The notes beneath the pieces are model-generated. The model worked only from the letters and a program-made list of their open reading frames with translations, ran no database searches and was not told the origin of the DNA. DNA of 64,000 nucleotides from Cladosporium sp. IMV 00045. Taxonomy: Eukaryota; Ascomycota; Dothideomycetes; Cladosporiales; Cladosporiaceae. The translations under genes and the position numbers were made by a program. Below, piece after piece: positions 34,384-46,400 of this stretch; the stretch's first letter is position 1, and each line of letters begins with the position of its first letter. Location: contig MSJI02000793.1 of NCBI GenBank assembly GCA_001931905.2, positions 1 to 64,000 of the forward strand. The letters are read 5' to 3'.

Positions 34384-35108
34384 GGTGTGAGGAAGAGTAA
34401 GTCTGGGAAATAACGCTAGATGTCGCCGTGCAAGAGAGGCAGGCGAGTATACTTATTTCACAAGTCCCGGAGTTTACGGTCCCGCAAAGACATAGGACTT
34501 CATCTCGAAACCGCGTCACACGACTGATCAAAAGACTTCATTATGCGCAAGGCAGTCTTCTTTGGGAACAGCTGTTTTGGCGCAAAAGGCAACCGGTGCA
34601 ATTATATGGGCGCAGATCATCAACTCAAGCTCATCATGCTCAGTCAACCTTATGGCGATGAAGATGCTGGTGTCCAACGGCCGGGTCATATCCTCTTAAC
34701 GTCATTCGTCCGACTTCTCCTTCGTGAGAATAGAGTTGAGCCCCAGTCGATCATCTAAGATCTGTGACGTTTGAGCTTTCAATGAGGCTGATCATCGTAC
34801 GCCACATGATTCCAAATTGCGGTTGCTGCGCCGAAGCGTGCGAAGCGTGCGAAGCGTGACGACCATATAGCATTTAGGACATTGATATGGTGTCAATATC
34901 TTGTCTTGTAAAGGCAGTCATTGATGTACACCCACGAAGCCTAAGCTCGGGAAAGCTCGGTAAAGCTGACTAAGCCCGCTTTTGCAGACGAAAACTCAGC
35001 CCAAAAACGACCAAGTTCCCTGTTGACCAAAATGAAGAGATATATCGTTGTTTCCCAAATGATGCATCATACGAAAGACAATGCAAAAAGCAAAAGATTT
35101 CAATCGTG
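34384..35108. other. Intergenic, transporter to tRNA
   Basis: Promoter side of the sugar transporter. A 9-bp unit CGAAGCGTG is repeated three times at 34832-34858. No gene recognised. Confidence 0.45.
34832..34858. repeat. 9-bp tandem repeat, three copies
   Basis: CGAAGCGTG repeats perfectly three times in the spacer between the sugar transporter and the tRNA gene. Confidence 0.8.
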
Positions 35109-35208
35109 TCTCCCCTCCCGGGTTCGAACCAGGGACCTCAAGATGGACAATTTTATTATCCAAGACAGCAGTTACAGTCTTGCGCTCTTCCAACTGAGCT
35201 AAGGAGAG
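35109..35208 (-). tRNA. tRNA-Tyr (GTA), with 27-nt intron
   Basis: On the minus strand a full cloverleaf folds: acceptor stem CTCTCCT/AGGGGAG (one G-T pair), D-arm GCTC...GAGC, anticodon stem CAAGA/TCTTG with loop CTGTAAA, T-arm CCTGG-TTCGAAC-CCGGG, discriminator A. The anticodon GTA is at 35175-35173. An intron of 27 nt (35171-35145) sits one base 3' of the anticodon, the canonical position. The mature tRNA is 73 nt plus added CCA. tRNA-Tyr genes of fungi usually carry such an intron. Confidence 0.93.
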
Positions 35209-36087
35209 ATTACTAGCTGGGCTAGTCTTAGCATGATTGGATGACGATCACCCAGTCCAGTAGTGTTCTGTAGCCATTGACCTGGATCATTCGAGATTCT
35301 GGGGTCTCATCGAGAGAGATATCCAGTGCACTGCGAGAAAAGTGGCTGCTTCGTTTGACTAGTTTCCTTTACAACTCCGTCTCAGTTGCGCGGCCGAGCG
35401 TAGCGATTCCACGATGTTCGGAAGTATCGCTAAATGCCCACGGAGACATTCCATGATCGGAGACCACGCCGATTCAGTTGGAGGCCAAACGGCTCAGTCG
35501 AGTAGGCGTGATGTGCTTTCAGAGCACGGCGAGTGTCACACCGATATCCCCAAGTGCATGCTTCAGTCAAAAACCGCAAATCGAAGTGTAGAAGAAAGAA
35601 GCTGCTGTACCGAAAGGTACATGTAGGTTTGAGAGAGGACAAGATCGCGTTAGAGCGTGCGTGTGGTCCAACTACGTCATCGCAATCCCGATCTGAAAGG
35701 TGCACGTGATTGGAATCGAGACCACAAACAAAACAACCAATGAGCCTCCTTAGTCTTCGCCTTACAAAGAACTCGGCTCACTGTGAACATTTCATGCTCG
35801 CGCTTTTCGTGTATTCAAGCTTCTTCGACTTTGAGCAAGAGCATAAGTGAGTTCAAATCACGTCAAGAGCTATCTCACGTTTTCGGCTATTGATGTGTAA
35901 CTCTAAAGAGGAATATAGCAACTCAAGAGAAAAGTGTCATGCAGGAGATAGCTCTGGGTGATAAGATGATGCTTCTTGGAATAGGTGATCGAAAACTGAG
36001 CACAGGCATTGCAAGCAGTCGTTTCCGCCAATAAGAACTCGATGCACTCAACTTGACGGCTACCAAGAGAGGCATGCCTCAAGTCCT
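35209..36087. other. Intergenic, 0.9 kb
   Basis: Between the tRNA and a minus-strand membrane protein gene. No recognisable feature. Confidence 0.4.
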
Positions 36088-37295
36088 TTAATAGACAGCA
36101 GCAAGCGTCGGACTGCCAGCTGTCTGCTCTTGAAAGGTATCCAAGTATGTGCGAGGGACTCCCGAGACCAGATTTAAATTTGAATGGAAACGAATGGGCA
36201 GACCACTTAGCACTTTCTCAGCGGCGAGAATTAGGTACGCGACTCTCACTCTGCCGATCCTCCGGAGTAGCACACCATGTGCATGAGATCGCAACCGCGG
36301 CCACCAGCCATCTTCTGGCAGAGAAGTTTGAAAATCTGCAAGAATGACGACCTGCTCGCTCAGTCTACAAATACGGAGGCCCCTCTGTGTGTCCGTGATC
36401 GCATAGTTGATCTCAGGCAGAATGAACGTGCAAGGGCCGCCAGCACCAGAGGCGCTTCCGTGTTGGTGACCGACCGTCGTCTTGAAAAGCATGGCGCTGA
36501 GTCTCTGGTATGTTTGGAACGCTGCCACACGTTCGCGGGAAATACTGGGCATTTGTTGCAGCTTGAACGAGCTGATCTCGGCCTGGAGAGAGGATATGAG
36601 CCGTGGAGCTTAGGTGAACAAAGTCAGTCTCGACTTACAGATTTGAGGATAGGAAGCCCCGTCTGAATCAAGCGCTTCATCATTATTTGCTGTTGCTCAA
36701 CACTCGAAGCTGCCAATTTGGCCTTCATGAACAAGAGTTCAAAGACAGCGATGCTTCGAAATGCAACGTAGTCCTTCACGCGAAGCATGGGACTACCATG
36801 GAGCACGGTGGCGATGTAGATAAGGGAGAAGAAATTGACGAAAGGAGTGTCGGCCCAAATGAAGCGACCCGCACGGCGAAGTGCGACGATGAATATAGTG
36901 AATCGACCTTTGCCTACTGCCAATGAAGCGACGAAGCAAAAAACGAATGTCCCCACGATAATTCCATTGAGGACGTTGTCAGACAGGTACAGGTTCATCG
37001 CCACGCTGGCGGCGAGGGTTGAGGCTAATAGTAGAGCACCGGTGTTCGTGTAATAGAGCTCAGCGAGTTCGCCATCTTCGTCCTTGGAAAAGATTGAGGT
37101 GTAAGCATCCAGTATGGCTGAGCTTCGCACGCTTTGCCACGAGCTTGCACCGGCAGAGTCATTCTTAGAGGAAAGAGTTGAACGGTACAAGAGAGTGATT
37201 ATATTGCAGGCTTCCTTGACGAGCACCGTCAAGCAACTATGTAGAAGCAGGGCAGAGGCGAAGTTGATTTCTTGTCGCCAGTCGATGGCGGTCAT
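36088..37295 (-). CDS. Predicted multi-pass membrane protein, unknown function
   Basis: Two exons, 37295-36639 and 36582-36088, around a 56-bp intron (GTAAGT...CTCCAG); 383 residues. Hydropathy read by eye gives about four membrane segments, all in exon 1: ASALLLHSCLTVLVKEACNI, GALLLASTLAASVAMNLYL, GIIVGTFVFCFVASLAV and FFSLIYIATVLHGSPML. The C-terminal half is soluble and slightly basic, with no motif that I know. There is no signal peptide. The strong donor and intact frame across the intron support a real gene. It lies two genes from another multi-pass protein of unknown role (40025-41817), but the two share no obvious sequence. Confidence 0.6.
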
Positions 37296-37719
37296 CGTGT
37301 ATCAACTTTGAGATTTCCGGAGTGCGGAATGAAGGACGACAGATACGCCTGGCAATCGCTTCAAAATGATGAACACTTGAGTTGCATATCGTCAGCCTGA
37401 TACCATGCTTGCTATGACTGGTCAGCCCCATCTATACTATAAATGGAAGGGCGGGACGTTGTGGGGCGGTATGCCTTTGACCGGTTGCCTCGAACGCCAC
37501 ATGCCTCAGCCTAGCGACTTTGCAGCTAGACCCATGTATGTAAAATATGTTGGAACCCAACGAGGCGCTTAGTGATATGCTCTGCGTCAGACCCATGTGA
37601 TCATGTCCTGGTCAGTATGGCAGCAATAGCTTGTAGTTTGAGTCCAAAATTTCAACTCCCAACATTGCTCGTCGGGTTGAGCTGACGACTTTTCCAGCTT
37701 TGTGATGATTCAATAGAGA
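37296..37719. other. Intergenic
   Basis: Upstream of the membrane protein gene; nothing recognised. Confidence 0.4.
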
Positions 37720-37989
37720 CTACCCCGGACATGGAAATGCGAAGAGGACAATGGGAGGTCCGACCAGCCATGCGAAGAATAACGCTGAGACGATCAAGGC
37801 TAGTTGACACAGCTCCAAGTAATGCTTTCCCTCCTCGATTGCTGAGAAATTGGTTAATTGAATGCAAATCGCCGTCGAGATATTGAAACCATCGAAGAGC
37901 TTTATTCTGCCGGAATGATCCAACAGCTCGTAAGTGACAATCGTGTTCCCCCGATTGCTTGCAGTTCGTGAGCTGTCATAAGTGCTCAT
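37720..37989 (-). CDS. Possible small membrane protein (89 aa)
   Basis: An ATG-started frame of 89 codons with one clear membrane segment near its end (LCQLALIVSALFFAWLVGPPIVLFAF). It lies 24 bp upstream... that is, on the 3' side, of nothing recognisable, and just beyond the stop of the AKL hydrolase gene, same strand. I do not recognise the family and codon evidence is weak; it could be one exon of a larger gene or chance. Confidence 0.28.
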   Translation of the reverse strand: MSTYDSSRTASNRGNTIVTYELLDHSGRIKLFDGFNISTAICIQLTNFSAIEEGKHYLELCQLALIVSALFFAWLVGPPIVLFAFPCPG

Positions 37990-38013
37990 TAGCTCATCTA
38001 CACAACACTATCT

Positions 38014-39470
38014 CTACAATTTAGCTTTCGCGCCTTTTGATACATCTCTTAACCACGCAGCCACTAGCTCGGCGCAACGATCGATATGTTCGAAGGGCAA
38101 CTGATGAGTCGAGTTCGGGACCCAAGTCAACCGAGTCTTGCCCGGCAACTTGCCAATATCCTCTTCCAACATCTTGGCTGGCACAGCGAAAGGCCTAGCT
38201 GGCATAATGGCGTTGAGCGGAAGACTCAAATCGGCGAAGCGGTCGTAGCATTGCGTGCACGTTGCTCTATCGTAATATAGAGCCCATTCCAGTCGAGGAT
38301 GAGCGGTCAACTGCAGCCCGCCGTGAGGGTGCTCTACCAGGCCATTCTCGGCGAAAATCTCCATGATCCGGGGATCCCATGAGCGTGTCCTCTTGTTGCG
38401 CTTGAGTTGCGAAAGCAGGGAAGATTTGCTCTCGTGCTGGAAGTCGAGGCCTCTGCAGTACGCTGCTTTAGGGACCGGCCCAAGCTTCCTCTGTATGGGA
38501 CCGCCAGGTACGATTGCTGGATCGAACAAGGTGAGGCTGGCGAACAGATCGGGGGCATGAATTGCAACTAGTATTGCCGCTTGCCCTCCCATGCTGTGCG
38601 CAACCACGTGCAAGTCTGAGCGCGAGAGGTGGTTGTCCTGATCCTGCAACGGGCGAGCGACCAACTCTGCTGAAAGGTCTTGTCCGGGCTGAAGGGGCAA
38701 ATACGCAGTGACGAACAGCAAAAGATCGCGTGCGATGTCTTTCTCGCTTCCTGTGATGACGAATATCAGCTAAAGCTGCTGCAACGCCATTGGAGGATTC
38801 ATTCACCCAGAACTCACCATATAGATATCCTGGAGGATTCGCAAGAGCAGTCGCACCGGACATGGGTAAGTCGATGGACCAGATTTCCGCGATGCAGAAT
38901 TCCGACTTGTGCTGCCCAGATAACATAGCCTCGATCATCGGCTCGTAAGTCTGGTAGCTCATGTCAGCACTGCATCGTTCAGGATTAGAGGGGCCGACTG
39001 ACCTCTTTTGGCACACTCATGCATGGAAGCATCAAAAGTGTCAACGCTGGTTTGGAAGCATCACGACCGTGACTGTCTTGTTTGGGTAGATATCTCTTGG
39101 CCACTAATCGAGGTGCTGGCACGTCTGCCGCTTCGCCATCTTTCAAAGTGTCTGGATCTCCGTACATACGATAGACACCGCCTCCCGGAGGGCCTTTGGC
39201 ATTTTCGTCATCATAATATACATTGTGAATGTCATCATCTGGTATGTCGGCCGGGTCCTGACTGAACTTGCTTGGTGGCCATGATGTTGTTGGCGCTCGG
39301 TTCCCAGTACCAATGAATGTGTGGGTGGTCGAAGTCCATAGGGGCGCAATATTCGGCTTATGAGTCCTAGGAAGTTGCGCATCACTGTTCTCCTTTCCCC
39401 GGGGGGACGTCGGAACAACAATTGGCTCTAGAATAGAACGCTTGTATGGTCGACTCGCCAGGAAGGACAT
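38014..39470 (-). CDS. Alpha/beta hydrolase with C-terminal AKL (likely peroxisomal)
   Basis: Three exons: 39470-39003, 38950-38818 and 38750-38014; 445 residues. The ATG at 39468-39470 (MSFLASRPYKRS) is preferred; the frame also has an ATG at 39590 that would add 40 residues. Core motifs: TLLMLPCMSVPKE-TYEPMIEAML, EIWSIDLPMSG, the nucleophile elbow VVAHSMGGQAA, and the catalytic-His region NSTHQLPFEHID. The protein ends GAKAKL; AKL fits the PTS1 import signal. This group contains peroxisomal lipase/hydrolases and the AKT2-type hydrolases of Alternaria toxin pathways, so an ester- or thioester-cleaving role inside peroxisomes is likely. No biosynthetic partners lie nearby, so a toxin role is not implied. 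Both introns have good GT-AG signals (GTCAGT, GTGAGT). Confidence 0.82.
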
Positions 39471-40024
39471 GTTAAGATACGTTGTAATCTTCAGTACGAG
39501 AACTTGCGAGGTGCTTTGATTTCTGTTGATAACATGTCGACGGAACGGCTGCTTGCTCGGTAGAACATAAGGAGGTGCATCATCGCTCATGGACAAGACC
39601 AGCGATTCATTACCTGGCTAAACGGGACAATCATTGTTGGTCGAAGAATAATGTTGAGCGCTATGCTGGGGTTCCAGATGCGCACGCATTCGGCAGCCAC
39701 GCCAGCAACCTGGACGCTGGGACAGTGATTCGTCGTCATACACCGCTGTGATGGAATAAGCCCCATGCGTTAAGGACAGAATGAGGAAGTGCACAAGCTT
39801 TGGTGGATCAAGATCGACACGCTACTTCAGATCTGTCTGAACTTTAATGGTTCAGCCAACTTGCATCATCAATGCATCAAAAGCAAAGTGCCAGAACTGG
39901 GAAGGAACTGGAAAAGGGAGAACCGAAGCAGAGACAAAAGAGCTCGGAATGGATTGGCGAAGAGAGAGACATATTGATTAGATACAGCTTCCACGAACGC
40001 ATGCCATAGTTCGACCAGCAGCAC
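39471..40024. other. Intergenic
   Basis: Upstream of the hydrolase, downstream of the next membrane protein. It includes a possible in-frame N-terminal extension of the hydrolase (39471-39590). Nothing else recognised. Confidence 0.4.
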
Positions 40025-41817
40025 TCAGATATGAGGAAAATACGCCGCCCAGTTCGGGACAACGTAAGTTGACGGAGGAGAATTTGGCAAAGCCTTCAAG
40101 CTTTCGACGACCAAAAATGCCCGAGCAATGATGTTAGCAAGAGCGACTACCATCGCAATGGTTTTTAGGGCAAGTCCCGCGGCGTGGACCATCCACAGGG
40201 GTTCCATCCAACGGCGCGGTCTTGACATGAAGTTGTGTATACGACGACGTTCGCGATCAAGATAAGCTGCATTCAGCTCCATCTCTTCCCCCAAGATCAT
40301 AGCTAGCAAGATGACACCGGTGGAAGCTGTCATGATCGAGGCGATCTTCCATAACAAATTTTCGGTATTGGTGCCAAAGTTGTAATGCCATGCAAGCAGA
40401 TGCAACCCTCCATACGCACCAAAGGTGAGGGCCATACCGAGAGGTATCAAGATACCCTCGTCCGCAGTGGTGATCAGCTCCGCTAGATTGGAGTCCATGT
40501 TAGAGATGCGACGCGCGTGCCATGCTGAGCGCGGAATCTCAGTGAATGCGCTGCTGGGGATTGGAAAATTCAGATCTACCCACGACTGCCACACTGTCCT
40601 CCAGCTACTTAGATCGTCTTCATCCATGTAATAGTCCGCATTCTCCACAACGCCAGCGTTGATGGTCAAGTAGAAACCCGTATCGGGAATCTGCAATGTT
40701 CCGCCCTCCGGGCTTCGTAGCAAGCGCTCGTGGCTTAATGGCAGATCCCTCAAGAGTCCAATCCTGGATGTAGCAGAGACAAGAACATTCCCGGTTTCAA
40801 CTTTCACATCGCAGAAGCTTGGTTGATCGTGGATTGTGAGTTCGTTATCCGTGGGTATCTCCTTAGTCCATAACCAAAGGAAAGGACGAGTGACAGCGAA
40901 GGACATAGCCAGACCCAAGACAGGGTTCTCGATCAGGACGTGCGACTCTACTTCGTAAGGCTTCTCCCACCAGAACATATAGATCAGAAGAGCGCTGACG
41001 CAATGTGCAAAGGTATTGAGCTCTAGTAGCGATACCGCCAGACCGTCGCCGAGGCGCGCTATGCACTGAGAGCAAAACCACAGGGCCTGGACGCACGTGA
41101 CCGCTTTCGCGATGCCATTTGCCCGACCAAGGCTCTGCAAAACAGCTCTCTGAAGCGGTAGGAGTGTCTCGGGCTCCGATTCTGCCAGCCAAACAATTGC
41201 AGTCTTTTGAAGGGCTAAATGGTCGCCATTTTTACTACGATAGATACACCCTCCACTGAGGGCGTAAAATGCCATTTCCATGGTCCAAGGGAGGTTGATA
41301 TCGTCCATTTGTGCGCGTAATTCAGCCTGACGCAGCGTTCTGTCCTCTCGGCTGGAGGAACTGCTGCCAGAACGACGAGTCCAATCTAGTATTCGGATTG
41401 GGGCGAAGAAGGCGAAGGCGGTGGCGTTTAGGCAACTGCGGAAAAAGCTCTCTTTGGGCGGTCGGCTCTTGTTGATCTGTCGCTGCAGCTCCCTCGCATT
41501 GCGATATTGCAGCCTATTGAGCATACGTCAAGCCTCGCCGGCGTAGTAGCGCATCCGACGAACCCATTCGTGACTCACCAGGCATTGAGAGCAACCAACT
41601 CTGGAGCAATAATGGTTAGGAGTGACCAGCAGATTCGCCGCCACAGCTGCTTGGAAGGCTTTTCTCCGGGCTGTGGAACGTTGAGATGGATAGTGGTCCA
41701 GACACACAGGATGATTGTGACGATGCAGGTTTGATAGATGGCCCACGTCCCACGCACCGTCGGGTTCGGATGCCAGACGGGCTCAGCTGTGCTGTGCTCG
41801 CTGTGGACAACGATCAT
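40025..41817 (-). CDS. Fungal multi-pass membrane protein of unknown function
   Basis: Two exons, 41817-41579 and 41513-40025, with a 65-bp intron (GTGAGT...CAATAG); 575 residues. Exon 1 holds the family's recognisable start: PNPTVRGTWAIYQTCIVTII, LCVWTTIHLNVP and LLTIIAPELVALNAW. Exon 2 begins LQYRNARELQRQ, a basic segment, and later shows membrane helices (PLGMALTFGAYGGLHLLAW, IMTASTGVILLAMILG, LALKTIAMVVALANIIARAFLVVESL). This arrangement, with the short N-terminal exon reading HLNVP, is common in a large, uncharacterised family expanded in ascomycetes. Earlier start codons are not in frame. I would not assign a function; a role in fungal membrane biology is as far as the sequence goes. 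Confidence 0.78.
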
Positions 41818-42448
41818 CGCTGCTTCTGATGGTGGGTGTTGCGCCGGGGGATGGATGTACTGGTGGGAGTCGAGAGAGAGGCACTTGCATCAGACGGCGA
41901 GCAAAGCAGCGAGGATGCCTGGAGGCATAAGTAAGGGCACATGTACAGGTGTGGTGGCCAGGCTGAGGCTGTTGCGGCTACCATGGACGAAGGCGAAGTG
42001 CATGCATGCATGGGTAGCGTGGCTTCATGGGCACGCCGCCCACTATAGGCCGCATTCAGCCCCGGAGAGGACATCGAAGGCCGGCCTTCGCGAACGACAA
42101 CCAGGGAACGAACTCTCCGGATCCGTTTCCCTGTATTCCTCGTCCTGTTCGAAAAGGATATCGAGTGGAGGTGAGGTGGAGACATGACATGACATGGTCA
42201 TAAGAATAAAAGAGTTCGAATGTCCTTTCAAGCTTATCAAGAGTAGACTAAGGTACCTTATGGACAGCCCCACCAAAACAGCACCCGAGGACCCTTCCAA
42301 ACAGCGACCCCGCCAAAAATTTTGATGTCCCGAATGCTGTGCTTCACGCTTGAAGAAGCACCACCACACGTCACACCTTCACACCTGCAAATCCCCCCAA
42401 CACTTGAACGTCTTCAATACCAGCATCCTAGAACGAATACCGCTCACA
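41818..42448. other. Divergent promoter region, membrane protein and ura5
   Basis: Shared upstream region with no recognised gene; the antisense open frames here lack motifs. Confidence 0.45.
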
Positions 42449-43168
42449 ATGGCCGACCTCCCCGAGTGGAAATCCTCCCTGATCTCCCTCTGCCTCTCCT
42501 CCAACGTCCTCTCCTTCGGCACCTTCAAGCTGAAATCGAACCGCATCTCGCCCTACTTCTTCAACTGCGGCCTGTTCTCCAACGCGAAACTGATCCGCGC
42601 CATCTCCACCGCCTACGCGCAAGCGCTCAACGACCACGCGACGCAGAACGCCGGCTGGGGATTCGACGTGCTCTTCGGACCCGCTTACAAGGGAATTCCG
42701 CTGTGCGCTACTACGGTTGAGAAGCTGGGTGCGCTGGACGAGGAGCGCTGGGGGGATGTGGGATACTCGTTTAACAGGAAGGAGGTTAAGGATCATGGCG
42801 AGGGTGGGCTGATGGTGGGAGAGAGTTTGAAGGGCAAGAGGGTGGTGATTATTGACGATGTGATGACGGCTGGCACGGCGATTCGCGAGAGCATTGACAT
42901 GATCAAGGCGCAGGGTGGCACTCTGGTCGGAATCATTGTTGCTGTCAACAGGCAGGAGAAGCAGCCCAGCCAGAGCGAGAAGGATGGCAATGGCGATGAT
43001 GGAAGTGTCCGCGGAAGCGCTATTGGTGAGGTGAGGAGAGAGACCGGCGTGCCTGTTATGTCTGTTTTGTCTCTGGGCGACCTGATTGAGGCTATCAAGA
43101 GTATGGGCAAGAAGGAGGAAGTCGAGAAGATGGAGGAATACTACAGGCAGTACGGCACCCAGGACTAG
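42449..43168 (+). CDS. ura5: Orotate phosphoribosyltransferase
   Basis: Single exon of 239 residues from the ATG at 42449-42451. The enzyme joins orotate to PRPP to form OMP in de novo pyrimidine synthesis. Diagnostic features: FKLKSNRISPYFFNCG near the start, FDVLFGPAYKGIPLC, YSFNRKEVKDHGEGG (catalytic flexible loop with Lys and His) and the PRPP-binding motif VVIIDDVMTAGTAI. An insertion rich in Gly, Asp and Ser (about residues 173-195) separates the last core strands and differs from the compact bacterial enzyme. The C-terminus ends IKSMGKKEEVEKMEEYYRQYG. An in-frame 33-codon stretch upstream begins at another ATG (42350), but similarity to the family starts at MADLPEWK, so the later ATG is chosen. 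Confidence 0.95.
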   Translation: MADLPEWKSSLISLCLSSNVLSFGTFKLKSNRISPYFFNCGLFSNAKLIRAISTAYAQALNDHATQNAGWGFDVLFGPAYKGIPLCATTVEKLGALDEERWGDVGYSFNRKEVKDHGEGGLMVGESLKGKRVVIIDDVMTAGTAIRESIDMIKAQGGTLVGIIVAVNRQEKQPSQSEKDGNGDDGSVRGSAIGEVRRETGVPVMSVLSLGDLIEAIKSMGKKEEVEKMEEYYRQYGTQD

Positions 43169-43449
43169 ATCCGGTGCGAAGAAGCGGATTGGAAAGATCG
43201 CTGGCTGGCTCAAAACACATATAAACGAGAAAAATGATACCCAAGTGAGCCTGATCCGCCTTGACAATGAGCAATGTGATCCTGTTTCTGAATCGTGTGA
43301 GGATTCTTGGGCATAGTAGCATTAATCATACACGTAGCTATATTACATTATGCTCTATTTGTAAAGCCAGCGATATCATTCGTGAGCAAACGGTCTTCTC
43401 AGTGGCCACATGGCCTCAAAGATAGACATGGATGTCGGACCATGTATCC

Positions 43450-46400
43450 TCAAACAGCTCTCCTCGTCCTCGCGGTCGTACGCCTAGGCTTCACCACCTC
43501 GCTATCACTAGCTTCTTCGTCATCATCGTCTTCGCCTTCATGTCCCTGACTACTGAAGTAAGGACTCTTCACAGGCGTAGCTTTGCGATTACTGCGCCTG
43601 CCAGTCAACGCTCGATCGTTGGCTTTGCGTGGAGTGACGACGACTTCGGGTGAGGGAGCCTTGCGTTTCGGCGAGGCAGCGAAGTCGCCAATGTCTGATG
43701 ATACGTCAGAAAGGTCAGACATGGACTCCTCGTCTTCGGTGGCAGAGGGACTCGGGACGGGAGGTTTGCGCTTTGAAGCGTTGAAGCGTTTGGGCGCTTG
43801 CTTCGGTTTGGGTGCGGGTTTGGTGCGTTTGCGAGATGGAAGCTGTTCCTCTTCTTCCTTGTCGTCATCAACGGCATCCTCGTCGTCCATAGCGCCATCC
43901 GCAGACTTATGCAGCATCTGCAGGGAAACTGGTGTGATGGGTGCCTTTGATGCTGCTGATTCTTCATCATCCTCCGCGATGAAGCCGCCGCCTTGGTCTT
44001 CAGCGCCCTCCTCGACCAGAAAGCCACCGCCGCCGTCATCATGGTCCTCCTTAGCCTCGTCGTCATCAGCGAAGAAGCCACCGCCTTCAGAATCCTCATC
44101 CTTCTTCACCCGGCTTTGTGGAATCTCTTCCTCCTCGTGACCAGGCCTGAAGAACCCTCCCTCCATCTCCTCGCCACCTCCAAGTCCATCATCAAAGGCA
44201 ACTTCGCGTCTGCCTTCTCGCAAAGCCTTGTTGACGAACGGATTAACCTCATCCCCTTCACCACCAGCATCAGCATACTCGGCTTGCATGCGCTGTACGA
44301 TCCTCAGTCCAAACAACATCTTCCGCCACCATTGTAGGGCGAGTCCAGTACGCTTGGTGTCTTCCTTTCTCTTTTGCTCTGCCTGTTCAGCGCGCCACGC
44401 ATCGCGGACGAGGCTCTCGTTCTCTTTGGCCACGACAACGCCAGTCAGAACGGGCACCGCGCGCTGCTTGCCGAACTCGAAGCCGGTGCATGCCTCTGCA
44501 AAGTCGATTTGCAGGCGCTTGCAAAGCTTCGCTGAGCCTTTCAGAGGCAGATGGACTGCTCCCTTGGGCACCATTGTAGGCACGTAGACGTCCATGTTGC
44601 CGTACGCGTTCTTCGGGATGACACCGTTCTCCAGTGGCGGTGGGATGATCCAGTCGGTCTGCTCTTGCGCATACAATCCTTGTTTGAGTTTCTCGCCCGT
44701 CTCTTTCAGCGCATCTTCCATCTCTCGCTTACGGACGAGAGTCACCGCTCGCATAGGAACATGCTTCATAGGCTGCTCGCCTTCTTTGATCGCCCTGCCT
44801 TCCTTGTGCCAGGACTCGACTGTCTTGCATACAGCCACATCCTCGCGAAGAAACACCGGAAACTCCTTCGCCTTGTCGCCTTTGCCTGTCTTGAACATCT
44901 TGACAGGCTCCGCGCCGGGGACGATGGCCTCTTCGCGGCGGAGGTGCTGCTCAAGCACAAACTCGGCGGACTGCTTGTACCACTGCAAGCTCTCCTTCTC
45001 TACTTCCTTGACCTCCTTGCCTGGTTTGAAAGGCTTGAGATCCGTCTGCTCTTCTACATCGTCCGCCTTTGTGCGCTTGTTTTCCGGCTTGTCGTATAAA
45101 CTCATTAAAGTGCGGAACCAGTCGTATTGCTCATACCTGCGGACCTTGCCTTTCCGGTTGTAGATTGGTACTTTTTCGACAGGCATGCGCACGCCTTTCG
45201 TCTTGCCAGGTAGCTGATGCTTCTTCAGGTATCGTACCGTCACGTCTTTTGCCGTACCATCAGCGGCAAAGCCAATGGTATAACACATGACCTGCTTCGC
45301 AATTTCGGCCTTTTTACCGCGCGGCTCAAAAGTTTGCAGAAGCTCATCTGTCGAGGCGATAGTTGACAGAACAATCGGGTCGACAGGGATGAACTTGTTC
45401 GAAGCTGGTGAAAGAACCTCAGTCCAGTAGTTTGGGAAAGCCAATGACCTGTCATACTTCTTGTTGCTTTTCTTCTTTGGCACTGATGGCGTGACATCAA
45501 TGACTGAATCGTCGTCGTCGCCGTCGACGTCGTCCTGATTCTCCTCATCTTGTTCGACATCAGAAGGTGCCGAAGACAGCGGGCTGTCGGAATCGTCTAG
45601 ACTGATCGGGTTGCCCTTGTTGCCTCGAGACGACGTTCGCGTAGGCTTCTCTTCCTTGACAGCCTTTTTCGATTGCTTAGGTGTCAGAGCGCTTTTCAGT
45701 TTCGGAGGAGCAACATTCTTTGGTTTAGATTCCTCGTCGGACTCAGCCTTGGTTTCGTCTTCTTTCGTCGGCGCACTCTTAGTACGCTTGACGTCGGCGT
45801 CTTCCGCCTTACTCCAACCAAAGCCCGCGGGTTGCAGATTGGCGACCATTCTGGTCTCAAGGCCAATGCCGCGAAGTAAAGCAACAAACAATTGTGCGCC
45901 AACATCGCGCGAGCCTTCGCATTCTTTCGCAGCTTTCCGAAAGTCCTCGATCGTCTCGATGCGCTCACCATGGCCTTCCGCGTCGTTACGATTCTTCTCC
46001 CAATCCTTGATCTCGTCGCGCAGCCTGCGCAAAGGCTTGTACCCCTCCTTCCGAAGTCCCGGGGCGGTGACAGCGAATCGCTTCCGCCAGTAGGCCGTGA
46101 GCATCCGAAGCAGCCTCAAAAGAGGATCTCCATGACTGAGATCCGGCACGCCTTGCTCCAGATGCGATGCATTGTAACTCCAATCTCGTCCAACAGCTGT
46201 ATCCTTGCCCTTCTTGCCCTTTCCACGCTTGTTCTTCGCAGCAGCCGCCTTCTTTTTAGCTTCCAGCTCTTCCTTGGTCAACATGCCCATTGCTTCTCTC
46301 CATCGGGTAATCTCACGCTTAACGCCATCCGGCAGCGTGTCGACGAGCGTCTTCTGCACCTCTTTATCGTTGAGCCAGGAGTTGCGCAAGGTATTGTGCC

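Noticed and set aside
34832..34858. CRISPR-like or centromeric repeat
   Set aside because: Three adjacent 9-bp units without spacers; a plain microsatellite-type repeat.
42428..43267. 279-codon minus-strand open frame over ura5
   Set aside because: Complement of a clear orotate phosphoribosyltransferase; no motif of its own.
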